From: Desulfohalobiaceae bacterium
GTDB lineage: Bacteria; Desulfobacterota; Desulfovibrionia; Desulfovibrionales; Desulfothermaceae
Direction: 5' to 3'
Assembly: GCA_021737615.1 (NCBI GenBank)
Contig: JAIPDR010000013.1
Span: forward strand, 1-34,880
DNA length: 34,880 bases
The notes below the pieces were generated by a model. The model worked only from the letters and a program-made list of their open reading frames with translations, did not search any database and was not told where the DNA came from. Within the stretch, counting starts at the first letter, position 1; each line of letters begins with the position of its first letter. Below, one piece after another: positions 1 through 7,517 of this stretch. The position numbers and the translations under genes were made by a program.

Positions 1-132
1 ATAATCCATCAAATCATGCCTGCCCAGTGAAACAGGCGTCAGCCTCAGCTTTGCTGGTTTCATTGGGTTAATCCTGTCAAAAAATTCTTGGATAAGTCTT
101 ATCTTGGCTATTTCCTGAATAATCTTCGGCAA
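1..132 (-). CDS. Partial unrecognised gene leaving the left edge
   Basis: A minus-strand frame is open from position 132 to position 1 and continues out of the window. It has a plausible coding composition, with an amphipathic stretch (IIQEIAKIRLIQEFFDRI) followed by MKPAKLRLTPVSLGRHD. Two starts are possible: a TTG at 132, without a clear ribosome site, or the ATG at 61-63, preceded by AGGA at a spacing of 8. The ATG looks better by ribosome site, but the residues before it also look coding, so the gene may be 5'-eroded. I do not recognise the family. The DNA also forms an imperfect stem (CCCAGTGAAAC at 23-33 with its complement at 57-67), so it could instead be part of a structured repeat. 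Confidence 0.35.
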   Translation of the reverse strand, partial: MPKIIQEIAKIRLIQEFFDRINPMKPAKLRLTPVSLGRHDLMDY

Positions 133-170
133 AGTAGTAGCGGAAGAGCACCAGGTTTTGCCCACCCCGG

Positions 171-311
171 TTAAACCTTAGAAGGTTTAACGAGGCAGGC
201 ACAGATAGCAGATTTCCCTTGCGGGAATAAGAGCCCGCAAGGGCAACGATCTGCCGCTTCGCGGTGAAAAGCCGTCTGCAGGACAGGTTCTGCATTTCCT
301 GGCCTGCAGAC
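171..311. repeat. Cluster of three intergenic hairpins
   Basis: Three inverted repeats follow one another: TTAAACCTT/AAGGTTTAA (171-190), a perfect 10-bp stem CCCTTGCGGG/CCCGCAAGGG (216-243), and GTCTGCAGG/CCTGCAGAC (274-311). None has a T-tract, so they are not simple terminators. The gap 133-456 holds no gene I would support; a 78-codon open frame running through the hairpins looks accidental. The nested-stem style resembles the longer fold-back elements further right, but the sequence differs. Confidence 0.55.
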
Positions 312-324
312 ATGTTTTTCTTTC

Positions 325-448
325 ATCTGTGTCAATCTGTGTCAATCTGTGGACAGTGTTCTTTTCTCTTCTGCATTTTCTTCTTTTAACTGTGAACCGT
401 GAACTGTGAACCTCTTCAACTTGTAAGCTATCTGTGTCAATCTGTGGG
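325..448. repeat. CTGTGTCAATCTGTGG and GTGAACC heptamer repeats
   Basis: Copies of CTGTGTCAATCTGTG lie at 325-352 (one and a half units) and 430-448. Between them, 387-418 holds tandem GTGAACC/GTGAACT heptamers. The same two motifs recur near 16.1 kb and 20.35 kb, each time just beyond the stop codon of a minus-strand gene. Here they lie just beyond the stop codon of the secreted protein at 457. Confidence 0.7.
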
Positions 449-456
449 CGGTATTC

Positions 457-1422
457 TTAATTCTTCTCCATCCTTTCATAGACAGCCGAGCGGATCTCGT
501 CCAGATCGCCCAGGATCAGGACATAGGTGTACTCCACTTCGTCCCCGGGTTCAAGGGTCATGGTCTGTAAGGGGGCGATGTAGGTAGTGGCCGAGGCCCG
601 GGGGCTCTGCTGCCCTGGACGGCCGACGGTCCCGCCGATAAAGAGCTCTGCTTCCGCCATGAACACCCCCAGGCCAAAGCCTGCTTCGTTCACGGCCGCG
701 GCCCACATCTCAGTGGCCGGCCCGGGGTACTGCTCCGAGGGCCAATAGTTCCAGGGGAAATTTTCCCGGCCGGGGATGGGCTTCTTGACGATCCGGGTCA
801 AGGGAGCCCTGGTCCAGGGCGCGTCCCCGACATAGGTCATGATCCGGGACAGGGAGGCGATGGTGTAGACAGCCGGCATTTCCTGATGCCTGGGTTGGGA
901 TTGCCACGCCGGGACATCTTCCTGGATCTGCAGCCGGTTTCTGACCACGGCGGCCTTGCCCTGAAGCTCCACCCAGGTCTCCATGGTGCAGGCGCAGGGC
1001 TCATTGTCCATGTCCCAGAGGTTGGGCCTGGTTTTGACATAGGCCTGGTGGCGGTCCTTGTCTGCTTTTAGGACTCTGGACGGATGGCCGTAAGCATCCC
1101 CGGACTGGGTGGGATTCCAGGGCCAGGGCGACCAGGAGGGGTGCTGGCCCTGGGTAAGGCGCCTGGTGTTCGGGCCGGCGTAATAGGATTGCTGGATCTG
1201 ACGGCCCAGATCGTGGTTGTTGATCAGGTTTTTGTCTGTGCCGGAGCGGCCGAGATAGGTCAGGCTGCCGCCGTGTTTTCCTGTGCCCAGGTGCAGCTCG
1301 ATGACCCCGTTGTCCAGGGCGATGCGCTCGGGTATGGCCTTGGACTGCTGCTTGGCAGCGGCCAGGGTCGGCAGAAGGAAAAAGCAGAACAAGATGAGAG
1401 AATACAAATATCGTCTGTACAT
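457..1422 (-). CDS. Conserved secreted protein of unknown function
   Basis: The 321-residue product begins with a clear Sec signal peptide: a basic start (MYRR), a hydrophobic core (YSLILFCFFLLPTL), then AAAK with a likely cut after residue 22-23. The mature part contains the block GGSLTYLGRSG, then NNHDLGRQIQQSYYAGP, PWNPTQSGDAYGH, and near the middle PAVYTIASLSRIMTYVGD. From memory this pattern belongs to a family found in several bacteria, mostly uncharacterised; a beta-rich carbohydrate-associated protein would fit but is unproven. The ATG at 1422 is supported by AAAGGA upstream. It is the only gene on this side of the first fold-back element and may not belong to the export locus functionally. 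No catalytic residues can be named. Confidence 0.8.
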   Translation of the reverse strand: MYRRYLYSLILFCFFLLPTLAAAKQQSKAIPERIALDNGVIELHLGTGKHGGSLTYLGRSGTDKNLINNHDLGRQIQQSYYAGPNTRRLTQGQHPSWSPWPWNPTQSGDAYGHPSRVLKADKDRHQAYVKTRPNLWDMDNEPCACTMETWVELQGKAAVVRNRLQIQEDVPAWQSQPRHQEMPAVYTIASLSRIMTYVGDAPWTRAPLTRIVKKPIPGRENFPWNYWPSEQYPGPATEMWAAAVNEAGFGLGVFMAEAELFIGGTVGRPGQQSPRASATTYIAPLQTMTLEPGDEVEYTYVLILGDLDEIRSAVYERMEKN

Positions 1423-1476
1423 GGATAATCCTTTGGAATATATTGGTTTAAAAATGCTGCAAGATAAAGAGATTTT

Positions 1477-1783
1477 AACCGCCCGCTCGCGGACTCGCTC
1501 AAGGCGCCAAGTTCGCCAAGGGAAGAATCACAAAGCGGGGTCGGCTCCGGATATCGTCCCAAGGCGGCCGATACCCTGGAGCCTCACCGCTTTGCAATTA
1601 TTGCCATCCCTTACGGGATAAGAGCATAAAGTTTTCCCATCACGCAGTGATTGGCAAGTTTGAGCTTTGCGATATGGGCCTGGATTGGCACGCGAAGGCG
1701 TGCCGGTCCAGGGCCTACCCCGCAAAACTGAACTCTTCACTTGGCGTACTTGGCGACTTGAGCGAGTCACCGAGCGGGCGGTT
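1477..1783. repeat. Fold-back element 1 (forward, full length)
   Basis: About 307 bp bounded by inverted arms: AACCGCCCGCTCGCGGACTC at the left and its near-complement ending CGAGCGGGCGGTT at the right. Inside, in order, are module M1 (a stem built on AAAGCGGGG...CCGCTTTG around GGCTCC/GGAGCC), module M2 (GCCATCCC..GGGAT, then a CATCACGCAGTGATTGG stem), and module M3 (GAGCTTTGCG...CGCAAAACTGAAC enclosing GGCACGCGAAGGCGTGCC). It fills most of the gap 1423-1879. No coding frame in it looks real. Confidence 0.85.
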
Positions 1784-1820
1784 AGATGTTCTTCCTGATT
1801 TTTCTTGTTTCATAGGTGGT

Positions 1821-1848
1821 TTGACACCTGGACAGGGGTCGTGATAAG
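1821..1848 (+). promoter_or_regulatory. Predicted sigma70-type promoter for the first ABC gene
   Basis: A perfect -35 box TTGACA (1821-1826) is followed after 16 bases by GATAAG (1843-1848; four of six to the -10 consensus). It lies between the right arm of fold-back element 1 and the AAGGGGAGG ribosome site of the next gene. Position, spacing and the short leader that results fit the chosen TTG start at 1880. Confidence 0.45.
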
Positions 1849-1879
1849 AGTCCAAGCTGCAATCAAGGGGAGGCGGGCT

Positions 1880-3691
1880 TTGGCAATCGCTTCCCATTCA
1901 CCTTCCAACCCCCTTTGTTTATCCGCGGGCACCTGCATGCACGAATCCGGAGCCGGTTCGAACCGAACCGCATCCAGAACAGACAAGGCGACGACGAGCG
2001 GTTCGTCCATGCCCATGGTCCAGGCCATGACCCGCAGGGTGATCGTCTCCACCCTGTTCTTCAGTCTGATCACCAACATCCTGGGTCTGGCCGGCCTGGC
2101 CGCCATGCTGACCTACCTGCGCTTCGTTATCCCCAGCCAGGACGTGGGCAACATCCCGGTGGTGGCTGCGGCCGGGGCCGGGGCCCTTGTGGCCTACGCC
2201 CTGTTCGAGGTCATCCGCTCGCATCTCATGATACGGCATGGGACCCTGGTGCAGCAAGCCCTGTCCGACGAGGTCTTTGCCGGGATGCTCCAGGACGCGG
2301 CCGAGCAGCGGGATCGGGGCTTTACCCGGGGCATGGCCGATCTGCGCATGGTGCGAAGCTTTGTCAGTTCGCCACAGGTCTTTGTCTTTTTCGACTGTCT
2401 GATCGCCCCTATCTTCCTGCTGGGAATCCTCTACTTAAGTCCGATCCTGGCGGCCTGCGTGCTGGCGGCCATGGGTTTCATCGTCCTCATCACCCTGAAG
2501 ATCCGCAAGGAGACCAAGGCCGCCTTTGCGGCCACCGGCAAATCGAGCAACGAGAACAAGCAACTGCTTGAGGAAGGCTTGCGCTGCCAGGAGGCGGTCC
2601 GGGCCATGGGCATGGAACGGACACTGGAAAAACAGTGGCGGCAGGGCCGTGAACAGGTGCTCATTCAGGAGTCCCAGGCCAGCGACCGCATCAGCGGCTG
2701 GACCGCCCTGTCCAAGTTTATCTCCGTGGCCGTGCCGGTGCTCATCGTGACCATCGCGGCCTGGCTGATCATAAATAATTATATGACCGGGGTCATGGGT
2801 TTGATTGTAGCCAAAGTTTTGTCTATGCGGGCCATTTCGCCGGTGCACGGGGTGGTCAGCGGCTGGGACCGCTTTCAGGCGGCCAAGACAGCCTATGACT
2901 CGCTGCGGGATCTGCTCGGTGAGGGAGGCGAACAGCCCGGAGAAAAGCTCAGCCTGCCCACCCCCAAAGGCGCGCTCAAGGCGGAGCAGATCAGCTACAG
3001 CATCAAGGGCCAGACCCTGGTCCGCAGCCTGAGCCTCGAACTGGAGGCGGGCGAGTTCCTGGGGATCTACGGCCCCATGGCTGCGGGCAAGACCACCCTG
3101 GCCCTGCTGCTGTGCGGGGTGCTGCAACCAGTCATGGGCAAGGTCCGCCTGGACGGGGCCGACATGTTCCACTGGGAGCAGGACCTCCTGGGCCTGCATA
3201 TCGGGTATCTGCCCCAGGATGCGGAGCTCTTTCCCGGCAGCCTGGCCGAAAACATCGCCCGCCTGGAAGAACCGGACAAGCTGGAAGTGGAACAGGCCTG
3301 CCGCCTGGCCGGGCTGGGGCCGGCCCTGGAGCGGATCCCCCAGGGGCTTCAGACCCAGATTGAGAAAAACGGGGCCAGACTGCCGGGCGGTCTGCGCCAG
3401 AAAGTCGGCCTGGCCCGGGCCCTGTACGGTTCGCCCTGCCTGGTGGTCCTGGACGAGCCGGACGCCAACCTGGACCCGGCCGGGGTAGAGGATCTGCGAA
3501 ACACCCTAGAGGAGCTCAAGGCCCGGGGCACGACCGTGGTCCTGATCACCCACCGGCCGGATCTCCTGGAGACGGCGGACAAGCTGCTCTTCATGCGCGA
3601 GGGGCGGATGGTGCAGTATGGTCCACGGAAGGAGGTCATGGCCAAGATGGCGGCTGCGGCCAAGAAAGGGCCGCTAACGGTTCGGCTGTAA
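1880..3691 (+). CDS. Type I secretion ABC permease/ATPase (PrtD-like), first copy
   Basis: A half-size exporter that moves unfolded proteins directly from cytoplasm to outside together with a HlyD adaptor and an outer-membrane channel. It has an N-terminal membrane domain with several hydrophobic helices (roughly residues 50-310), then an ATPase domain: Walker A GPMAAGKT (398-405), Q-loop YLPQD, signature LPGGLRQ (501-507), Walker B LVVLDE (521-526), D-loop NLD and H-loop ITH. The signature departs from LSGGQ at two positions, whereas its neighbour keeps LSAGQ. I chose the TTG at 1880 because AAGGGGAGG lies six bases upstream, downstream of a good promoter; the frame stays open to a TTG at 1805, and ATGs at 1937 or 2009 are alternatives. 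Family membership is secure. Pairing with the next gene as a heterodimer is inference. Confidence 0.9.
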   Translation: MAIASHSPSNPLCLSAGTCMHESGAGSNRTASRTDKATTSGSSMPMVQAMTRRVIVSTLFFSLITNILGLAGLAAMLTYLRFVIPSQDVGNIPVVAAAGAGALVAYALFEVIRSHLMIRHGTLVQQALSDEVFAGMLQDAAEQRDRGFTRGMADLRMVRSFVSSPQVFVFFDCLIAPIFLLGILYLSPILAACVLAAMGFIVLITLKIRKETKAAFAATGKSSNENKQLLEEGLRCQEAVRAMGMERTLEKQWRQGREQVLIQESQASDRISGWTALSKFISVAVPVLIVTIAAWLIINNYMTGVMGLIVAKVLSMRAISPVHGVVSGWDRFQAAKTAYDSLRDLLGEGGEQPGEKLSLPTPKGALKAEQISYSIKGQTLVRSLSLELEAGEFLGIYGPMAAGKTTLALLLCGVLQPVMGKVRLDGADMFHWEQDLLGLHIGYLPQDAELFPGSLAENIARLEEPDKLEVEQACRLAGLGPALERIPQGLQTQIEKNGARLPGGLRQKVGLARALYGSPCLVVLDEPDANLDPAGVEDLRNTLEELKARGTTVVLITHRPDLLETADKLLFMREGRMVQYGPRKEVMAKMAAAAKKGPLTVRL

Positions 3692-3711
3692 AAACAGATG
3701 AAGAGTTTATT

Positions 3712-4019
3712 AACCGCCCGCTCGCAGACTCGCTCAAGTCGCCAAGTACGCCAAGTGAAGAGTTCAGCTTTGCGGGGTAGGCCCTGGACCGGCACGCCTG
3801 CGCGTGCCAATCCAGGCCCATACCGCAAAGCTCAAACTTGCCAATCACTGCGTGATGGGAAAACTTTATGCTTTTATCCCGGAGGGATGGCAGTTTTTTC
3901 AAAGCGGTAAGGCTCCATGGCATCGGCCGCCTTGGGCCGAATGCCTGGAGCCAACCCCGCTTTGGAAATTCTTACCTTAGCGTCCTTTGCGCCTTGAGCG
4001 AGTCCGCGAGCGGGCGGTT
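3712..4019. repeat. Fold-back element 2 (reverse, full length)
   Basis: Same family as element 1 but inserted in the opposite orientation: left arm AACCGCCCGCTCGCAG, then M3, M2 and M1 as reverse complements, then right arm GCGAGCGGGCGGTT. Elements 1 and 2 therefore flank the first ABC gene as a long inverted pair about 1.9 kb apart. It fills most of the gap 3692-4081 between the two ABC genes; no terminator-like T-tract follows its stems. Confidence 0.85.
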
Positions 4020-4081
4020 GGATATCCTGCTTTTCTTTGCCTAACTGTGAACCTTTTTTATGACGTCGATTCACTGAGTCT

Positions 4082-5683
4082 ATGCTTTCATTCATCCCCA
4101 AAGCCTTGCTGCCCTATTACGGACTGGTCTTTGTGTTCAGCCTTTGCATCAACATCCTGGGCCTGTTCAGCGTGCTGCATTTCTACCTGATCATCACCAG
4201 GGTCATCCCCAGCGGCAATGTGGCCACCCTGCTCTTCATCACGGTCCTGGTTCTCGTGGCCCAGGCGGTCATGAGCCTGCTGGAGGGGGTGCGCACCAGG
4301 CTCTTGACCAGGCTGAGCAATCGTTTGGAGCGGGACACGGCCGGAGCCGTGATCCAGGCCATGTTCGCCCGCGGCAATGACACGGAGTATGAGCAGGGAG
4401 CGGCTGATCTGCAGACCGTGAAGCGCTTTCTGGGCGGTACCGGCATTGTGGCCTTTTTCGACCTGCCCTGGCTGCCCATGTTTCTGGGCATCGTCTACAT
4501 CCTGCACCCCACCCTGGGCCTGGTGGCCTGCGGCGGAGCCGGGCTCCTGCTGCTTTTGCTTCTTGTCAACGAAGGCTTCACCAAGCGGGCCGTGGCCGAG
4601 CATTCCCAGCACTCCTCCAAGGCCGAGACCCTGCAGGATCTGGCCCGGCGCAACGTGCAGACCCTCTACTCCATGGGCATGCGGCCCAGCCTGGTCCAGC
4701 GCTGGCACACGGCCGGGGCCAGAGACCTGTTTTTGGAAAACCGTGTCTTCAAACGCCTGGCCGCGAGTGCGGCCAGCAACAAGGCCATGAGCCTGCTGCT
4801 GGGCCTGATCCTTTACAGCTTCGGGGCCATGCTGGTCATCTACAACCAGATCACCATCGGGGCCATGATCGTGGCCCGCATCCTCATGGGCCGGGCCGTG
4901 ATGCCTCTGAATCAGATGCTTGGCGGCTGGAAGGAGTTCCAGGAAGCCAGGCTGGCCACCAGACGGTTGCGCCATGTGCTAAATCAGACGCGCGAGTCCA
5001 GAGCAGCACAGACAGCGCCCAGGGTCCAGGAAGGTCCTTCCGGGCTGCTGGTAGAGGACCTGCGCCTCGGCTTTGGAGGGCAAGCGGTTCTGGAGGACGT
5101 TTCCCTTGCCCTTCAGCCGGGCCGGGTCCTGGCCGTGACCGGGGCCAGCGGCTCGGGCAAATCCACCCTCCTGCGCACTGTGGCCGGACTGCATGTCCCG
5201 GAACAGGGCCGGGTCCTGCTGGACGGTCATGACCTGATCTCCCGGGATGATCCCGAACTCAGGCGAAAGTTTATCGGCTACCTGCCCCAGGACGTTGAGC
5301 TGCAGGCTATCAGCGTGGGCCAGAATATCGGGCGTCTGGAGAGCGGGAATTCGGATGCGGTCATAGCGGCGGCCCAGCTGGCCGGAGCCCATGAGACGAT
5401 CCTGCGGCTGCCCAAGGGATACGACACCAAGGTGGCGCCCAAGGCGGCCAATCTCTCGGCCGGGCAGCGGCAGCGCATCGCCCTGGCCAGGGCCCTGTAC
5501 AAGACCCCGCGGCTGATTCTGCTGGACGAACCCGACGCCAACCTGGATGAGACGGGCCGCCAGTCCTTGGCCCAGGCCCTGAAGGAGCTCAAAAATCGGG
5601 ACAGCCTGGTCCTTATCAGCACGCATCAGCCCTGGATCAAGGAAATTCAGGATCAGGAACTGTGTTTGGATACCGCGGGTTGA
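4082..5683 (+). CDS. Type I secretion ABC permease/ATPase (PrtD-like), second copy
   Basis: The 533-residue product is a second PrtD-type half-transporter, colinear with the previous one but clearly divergent. Membrane helices lie in residues 10-300. The ATPase domain has Walker A GASGSGKS (354-361), Q-loop YLPQD, a near-canonical signature LSAGQRQ (458-464), Walker B LILLDE (478-483), D-loop DANLD and H-loop THQP (His515). All catalytic residues are intact, so this copy should hydrolyse ATP. The ATG at 4082 fits the family N-terminus, though no strong ribosome site is visible upstream. PrtD-type systems normally use one such gene as a homodimer; two in tandem followed by HlyD suggest a heterodimer or two exporters sharing an adaptor (inference). 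Confidence 0.93.
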   Translation: MLSFIPKALLPYYGLVFVFSLCINILGLFSVLHFYLIITRVIPSGNVATLLFITVLVLVAQAVMSLLEGVRTRLLTRLSNRLERDTAGAVIQAMFARGNDTEYEQGAADLQTVKRFLGGTGIVAFFDLPWLPMFLGIVYILHPTLGLVACGGAGLLLLLLLVNEGFTKRAVAEHSQHSSKAETLQDLARRNVQTLYSMGMRPSLVQRWHTAGARDLFLENRVFKRLAASAASNKAMSLLLGLILYSFGAMLVIYNQITIGAMIVARILMGRAVMPLNQMLGGWKEFQEARLATRRLRHVLNQTRESRAAQTAPRVQEGPSGLLVEDLRLGFGGQAVLEDVSLALQPGRVLAVTGASGSGKSTLLRTVAGLHVPEQGRVLLDGHDLISRDDPELRRKFIGYLPQDVELQAISVGQNIGRLESGNSDAVIAAAQLAGAHETILRLPKGYDTKVAPKAANLSAGQRQRIALARALYKTPRLILLDEPDANLDETGRQSLAQALKELKNRDSLVLISTHQPWIKEIQDQELCLDTAG

Positions 5684-5692
5684 GGTTAAGAG

Positions 5693-5876
5693 GGTTCACA
5701 GTTCACGGTTCACGGTTCACGGTTAAGAAAAAGAAAAAAGCCTTTTGGGCAATACATTTTCTTGTATTTTATGACAGTAATTCAAGGATAAGGCACTATG
5801 CTTTTTCCGCGACCCCGCTTTGGAAATGCTTCCCTTGGCGTACTTGGCGACTTGAGCGAGTCTGCGAGCGGGCGGT
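5693..5876. repeat. GTTCACG heptamers plus half of a fold-back element
   Basis: Just after the second ABC gene, 5693-5726 is a run of GTTCACG/GTTCACA heptamers ending GGTTAAG. Further on, 5811-5876 matches only the right half of a reverse-oriented fold-back element (ACCCCGCTTTGGAAATGCTT through CGAGCGGGCGGT); the left arm and inner modules are missing. This is a truncated copy (element 3). Confidence 0.75.
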
Positions 5877-5947
5877 GAAAATTTTCTTGTTTGCTGACAA
5901 CATACGGATACGTCTAACAGCTAACTGCTACCTAGCTACTCTATACT

Positions 5948-7267
5948 ATGGCCAAAACGAATAAAAAGACTCGACTGCCGGATGATCCGCGACCGGTCAT
6001 CCTGACCGGCCTGATCATCATTTTGATCACCTTCGGCGGGCTGGGGACCTGGGCGGTCCTGGCCAAGGTCAGCGCGGCCGTGATAGCCAACGGCCAGGTC
6101 ATTGTGGACACCCAGCGCAAGACCATCAAGCACCTGGAAGGAGGCATCGTCAAGGACATTCTGATCCGGGAAGGTGATCAGGTGGACAAGGGGCAGGTCC
6201 TCATCCGGCTGGAGTCCAAGGAAGCGGTTTCGACCCTGGAACAGCTCCAGGGACAGAAAGAACAGCAGCTGGCCCTGCAGGCCAGACTGAAGGCGGAACA
6301 GACCCGCAAGACCAGCATCCAGTGGCCGGAGCCCCTGCAGCAACCCCATCTGGACCCCCAGACCCGGGAGGCCATGGAGGCTCAGCAGGAAGTCTTTCGC
6401 TCCAGACTGCAGACCCTGCAGGACAAACAGACCCTCTATCAGGATCAGATCGAACAGCTCAAGAGCCAGATCAAAAGCCTGAAAATGCAATCCGAGATTA
6501 CGGATCGGGTGGTGGCTTCCCTGAAGGAAGAAGCCAAGCTCAAGTCCGAACTGGTCACAGACAAGTACCTAGACAAGACCAAGCTCATGCAGATCTCCAG
6601 GGACCTGGATTCGCAGCTGGCCCAACAGAGTCAAATCGCGGGGAGCATCGCCCAGGCCATGGGCCGCATCGCCGAACTGCACCAGCGCATCCAGGACGCG
6701 CAAAACCAGTATGTCCAGGAGGCCGTGTCCCGGCTCAGCCAGGTCCAGGCCAGGCTCTTCGAGCTGAACAAGCGGCTGCGGCCGGCCAGGGATCAGGTGG
6801 AGCGACTGGAGATCAAGGCCCCGGTGGCGGGCTTGGTCCTGAACATGCAGATCCATACTCCAGGCGGAGTCATCGGGCCCAGGGAGCCGCTGCTGGACAT
6901 CGTGCCCGGTGATTTTCCACTGATCGTCGAGGCCCGGGTCAAGCCCCAGGACATCAGTCAGGTCCGCAGAGGCCTGGAGGCGGAACTCGTCCTGACCGCC
7001 TTCAAGCGGAGGGTGACCCCCAGGGCCCAGGGGACCATCACCCATGTCTCGGCCGACACCTTCAATGACGAGGGCAAGGGCCGGCCCTACTACCTCATGC
7101 ACATCGACTTCCACCAGGCCTCGGTGGAAGAGGCCATCGGCGACAAGAAGCGGCTGACTCCGGGCATGCCCATTCAGGTCTTTGTCAAGACCCGCTCGCG
7201 CAGCGTGCTGGAATACATGGTCGAACCCTTCACCGATGTCATGCGCCGGGCCATGACCGAGCGCTAG
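5948..7267 (+). CDS. Type I secretion periplasmic adaptor, HlyD/PrtE family
   Basis: The 439-residue protein has the standard adaptor layout. A short cytoplasmic N-terminus is followed by one membrane helix (about 17-39), then the first half of a lipoyl-like domain (HLEGGIVKDILIREGDQVDKG, split here as HLEGGIVKDILI and REGDQVDKGQ). A long alpha-helical coiled-coil hairpin rich in Q, K and L covers about 93-285. The second lipoyl half follows (IKAPVAGLVLNMQIHTPGG), then a C-terminal beta-barrel (VEARVKPQDISQVRRGLEA onward). It would link the inner-membrane ABC pair to an outer-membrane TolC-like channel, which is not encoded in the window. It lies on the same strand as both ABC genes but is separated from them by repeats. 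No strong ribosome site is visible before the ATG. Confidence 0.93.
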   Translation: MAKTNKKTRLPDDPRPVILTGLIIILITFGGLGTWAVLAKVSAAVIANGQVIVDTQRKTIKHLEGGIVKDILIREGDQVDKGQVLIRLESKEAVSTLEQLQGQKEQQLALQARLKAEQTRKTSIQWPEPLQQPHLDPQTREAMEAQQEVFRSRLQTLQDKQTLYQDQIEQLKSQIKSLKMQSEITDRVVASLKEEAKLKSELVTDKYLDKTKLMQISRDLDSQLAQQSQIAGSIAQAMGRIAELHQRIQDAQNQYVQEAVSRLSQVQARLFELNKRLRPARDQVERLEIKAPVAGLVLNMQIHTPGGVIGPREPLLDIVPGDFPLIVEARVKPQDISQVRRGLEAELVLTAFKRRVTPRAQGTITHVSADTFNDEGKGRPYYLMHIDFHQASVEEAIGDKKRLTPGMPIQVFVKTRSRSVLEYMVEPFTDVMRRAMTER

Positions 7268-7326
7268 CCGGCAGACTCGCTCAAGGCACGAGCGAGGGTT
7301 GAAGAGGTTCACGGTTCACGGTTAAG
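7268..7326. repeat. Fold-back arm scrap and GTTCACG heptamers
   Basis: Directly after the HlyD stop codon, 7270-7288 (GCAGACTCGCTCAAGGCA) is a piece of a fold-back arm without its partner, followed at 7305-7326 by GAGGTTCACGGTTCACGGTT heptamers. It probably marks a deleted or recombined element. Confidence 0.6.
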
Positions 7327-7358
7327 ACAAAGAAATACATAAGAATGAAGAATTTATT

Positions 7359-7515
7359 AACCGCCCGCTCGCAGACTCGCTCAAGGCGCCAAGGACGCTA
7401 AGGGCAGAGTTCAGCTTTGCGGGGTTGGCCAGGGGGATCACGCTTTGGGCGTGATTCCCTGGCCGTACCGCAAAGCTAAAATTCTTTACTTGGTGTACTT
7501 GGCGACTTGGCGGTT
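7359..7515. repeat. Fold-back element 4 (short, M3 only)
   Basis: A 157-bp miniature copy has both outer arms (AACCGCCCGCTCGCAG at the left, CTTGGCGACTTGGCGGTT at the right) but only the reverse-oriented M3 module (GTTCAGCTTTGCGGGG to CCGCAAAGC), whose inner stem GATCACGC/GCGTGATT differs from that in other copies. It sits in the convergent gap between HlyD and the first glycosyltransferase gene, with heptamers on both sides. Confidence 0.8.
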
Positions 7516-7517
7516 TG

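Noticed and set aside
77-313. 78-codon minus-strand open frame
   Set aside because: It runs through three hairpins and lacks motifs; the overlapping frame 132-1 looks more like coding sequence.
387-418. Tandem heptamers considered as a CRISPR array
   Set aside because: Seven-base degenerate units without spacers of 30-40 bases and no cas genes in the window.
1477-1783. Fold-back elements considered as rho-independent terminators
   Set aside because: The stems are not followed by T-tracts and the elements also occur upstream of genes.
4088-4975. 295-codon minus-strand open frame rich in G, H and Q
   Set aside because: Antisense of the second ABC gene; composition is typical of a reverse-frame artefact.
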